64,000 bases of DNA, taken from the NCBI RefSeq assembly GCF_021646545.1, contig NZ_JAKIRP010000007.1, forward strand, positions 1 to 64,000. Direction: 5' to 3'. Numbering within the stretch: the first letter of the stretch is position 1; each line of letters opens with the position of its first letter. This DNA comes from Chitinophaga filiformis (GTDB lineage: Bacteria; Bacteroidota; Bacteroidia; Chitinophagales; Chitinophagaceae). Shown in pieces: positions 62,928-64,000 of the stretch. The notes under the pieces are model-generated. The model had not been told where the DNA came from. It did not search any database and saw only the letters and a program-made list of their open reading frames with translations. Made by a program: the position numbers and the translations under genes.

Positions 62928-62935
62928 TAGCTTTG
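62928..62935 (+). promoter_or_regulatory. -7 box for the gene at 62960
   Basis: TAGCTTTG, perfect consensus, about 24 bp before the ATG. Confidence 0.5.
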
Positions 62936-62959
62936 TACTGAATCAAATGTGAATTTATC

Positions 62960-63187
62960 ATGAAAGCATCTACAGAAAGAAAGATTATCCGCTGGTTGCA
63001 TATTCTCCTGAGCATACCCATCCTTGGCTACATTTATGGGCCGGTATCCACCATGCCTGCGGCTGCCAATGCAGTTCGTTTTGTTTTCCTTCCTGTTGTG
63101 GTACTGAGCGGGTTCTTTATGTGGAAACGGCACTGGTTCAGGAGAAAATCAGTTAACAGACAGGTACCCCGGGTCCGGCAGGCCTGA
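62960..63187 (+). CDS. Small conserved membrane protein
   Basis: 75 residues with two TM helices (W-L-H-I-L-L-S-I-P-I-L-G-Y-I-Y-G and V-F-L-P-V-V-V-L-S-G-F-F-M-W) separated by a short loop and flanked by Arg/Lys. The K-I-I-R-W-L-H-I start and Y-G-P-V-S motif are shared with many Bacteroidota small membrane proteins of unknown function. The ORF overlaps an antisense ORF that is its shadow. Confidence 0.75.
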   Translation: MKASTERKIIRWLHILLSIPILGYIYGPVSTMPAAANAVRFVFLPVVVLSGFFMWKRHWFRRKSVNRQVPRVRQA

Positions 63188-63222
63188 TATCAGCGGCGGA
63201 CGTTAGAGAAGCACATTCGCAA

Positions 63223-64000
63223 TTATTGAAAGTCGTTTTCATAGACAACTTTACCATCAGGGCCTGTGAGCGAAATATCGTCGATTTCAAAAAGGCCGTT
63301 TGCACTGAATATCAGCCCGGTAATGAGGCCGGACGATTTTGTATAAGATCTGCTGAATATTTCTTTCTGATCTATATAGAACCGGGCTTCCTTATTTTTC
63401 ACATTCACTTCAATATTATGCCATTGGCGAATATCACAACCAAAAGCAGACAGGTCGGTAGTTTTTCCGCTCATGTAATGCTCTCCCACATTTGCATCGA
63501 TAGTACCGGTGCAGCCGGGAAGCGTTGTAAAGAAATATAATGAATTGTGCTGACCGCATATTTCCTGCATGATCATCGGGCACATGACATTTTTAAGTGC
63601 CGTAAACCGCATTCTCGCCCGGAACCGGAAGTCATCGCTATCCGCCTTAAATACTTCCGGAAAGTAAGTGTACGTATAAAAGTTTTCCTGCTGAGGATCT
63701 ATTTTGCTGTTAACTATATCCTCGCGCGTCAGGGTTAATTTACCCTCTTTCACCGGTGTGGCAGCATGGATATAAGTGGGTAGTCCCCGGAAAAGCTCCG
63801 GTTTGCTGAAAAAGAACCAGTCGTTCGTCGGGATGCTTACATCAATGGTTTTGACCACCTTATTATTGACGATCAGCTTTGCATTATGATAACCCGGTTC
63901 ATAGTATATATCAGTTAACGTATGACTATTTTTATCAATTCTCACCCTCCTGTCCCTATCCCATGACTGCTGGATAAAGAAACTGTCACCATCCACCTTG
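63223..64000 (-). CDS. Beta-rich protein with PKD-like and concanavalin-like domains, partial (N-terminus outside window)
   Basis: At least 259 residues up to the edge, where the frame stays open. First part: F-F-I-Q-Q-S-W-D ... I-Y-Y-E-P-G-Y-H-N-A-K-L-I-V, a PKD-like beta sandwich. Second part from about residue 85 (F-Y-T-Y-T-Y-F-P-E-V, F-R-F-R-A-R-M-R-F, C-D-I-R-Q-W-H-N-I-E-V-N, A-R-F-Y-I-D) is a jelly roll of the 3-keto-disaccharide hydrolase/laminin G type. The C-terminus ends I-S-L-T-G-P-D-G-K-V-V-Y-E-N-D-F. Sugar binding is likely. The upstream part may carry a regulatory or anchoring domain that cannot be seen here. Confidence 0.6.
   Translation of the reverse strand, partial: KVDGDSFFIQQSWDRDRRVRIDKNSHTLTDIYYEPGYHNAKLIVNNKVVKTIDVSIPTNDWFFFSKPELFRGLPTYIHAATPVKEGKLTLTREDIVNSKIDPQQENFYTYTYFPEVFKADSDDFRFRARMRFTALKNVMCPMIMQEICGQHNSLYFFTTLPGCTGTIDANVGEHYMSGKTTDLSAFGCDIRQWHNIEVNVKNKEARFYIDQKEIFSRSYTKSSGLITGLIFSANGLFEIDDISLTGPDGKVVYENDFQ

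Noticed and set aside
1..64000. CRISPR arrays or rRNA operons
   Set aside because: No regularly spaced palindromic repeats with spacers of 30-40 bp and no rRNA-like sequence were seen.

Overview
The window looks like chromosomal DNA of a Bacteroidota species, most likely Chitinophagaceae and close to Chitinophaga. The evidence is TAnnTTTG-type -7 promoter boxes ahead of many genes, type IX secretion C-terminal sorting domains on the GH74 and GH5 enzymes, tandem DUF6266 genes, the style of the two-module FtsX/MacB permease, many stand-alone AraC regulators, and A-rich rather than Shine-Dalgarno start regions. No rRNA, tRNA, CRISPR or prophage was found.

Region 1 (1-15.1 kb) is accessory DNA. 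It opens with one end of an IS66-like element. Two orphan genes follow, one a SUKH (SMI1/KNR4) protein, each followed by a related roughly 70-bp repeat, as in an immunity-gene cassette array. After a secreted serine hydrolase comes what reads as an eroding defence island: an intact Mrr-like nuclease, a frameshifted and 5'-truncated TPR-like gene, a C-terminal scrap of a second Mrr-like nuclease, small membrane proteins and an HNH-type protein. Two overlapping orphan genes and two DUF6266 paralogues close the region. An array of 11-bp iterons lies upstream of the DUF6266 pair.

Region 2 (15.5-30.6 kb) holds a second SUKH gene, a polysaccharide pair (GH97 plus GH74 xyloglucanase-like, probable operon), a large ABC permease, and a mosaic stretch containing short degraded copies of neighbouring genes. 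A 45-codon ORF at 26739-26876, easily overlooked, resembles Bacteroidota class I lanthipeptide precursors. An M57-type metalloprotease with five near-identical 39-residue blades and a YD-like lipoprotein complete the region.

Region 3 (30.6-38.8 kb) carries a sugar-type MFS transporter, an AraC regulator, an epimerase-like reductase and a copper-handling locus: an AraC regulator with an HMA-like N-terminus, a CopA P-type ATPase, a ferredoxin-type reductase and a small HMA chaperone. Three promoters in this locus share the layout TAACA-N20-(T/G)AnnTTT(A/G).

Region 4 (38.8-64 kb) is mostly ordinary chromosome: hypothetical proteins, an alpha/beta hydrolase, a TPR signalling protein with a LuxR-like C-terminus, several reductases (SDR, AKR) beside AraC or HxlR regulators, a HopJ-like protein, a YtcJ-like amidohydrolase, and a GH5 cellulase with two nearly identical discoidin domains. 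A gene running off the right edge ends the window. Several genes here and elsewhere have a -7 box exactly four bases before the start codon, which suggests leaderless mRNAs.
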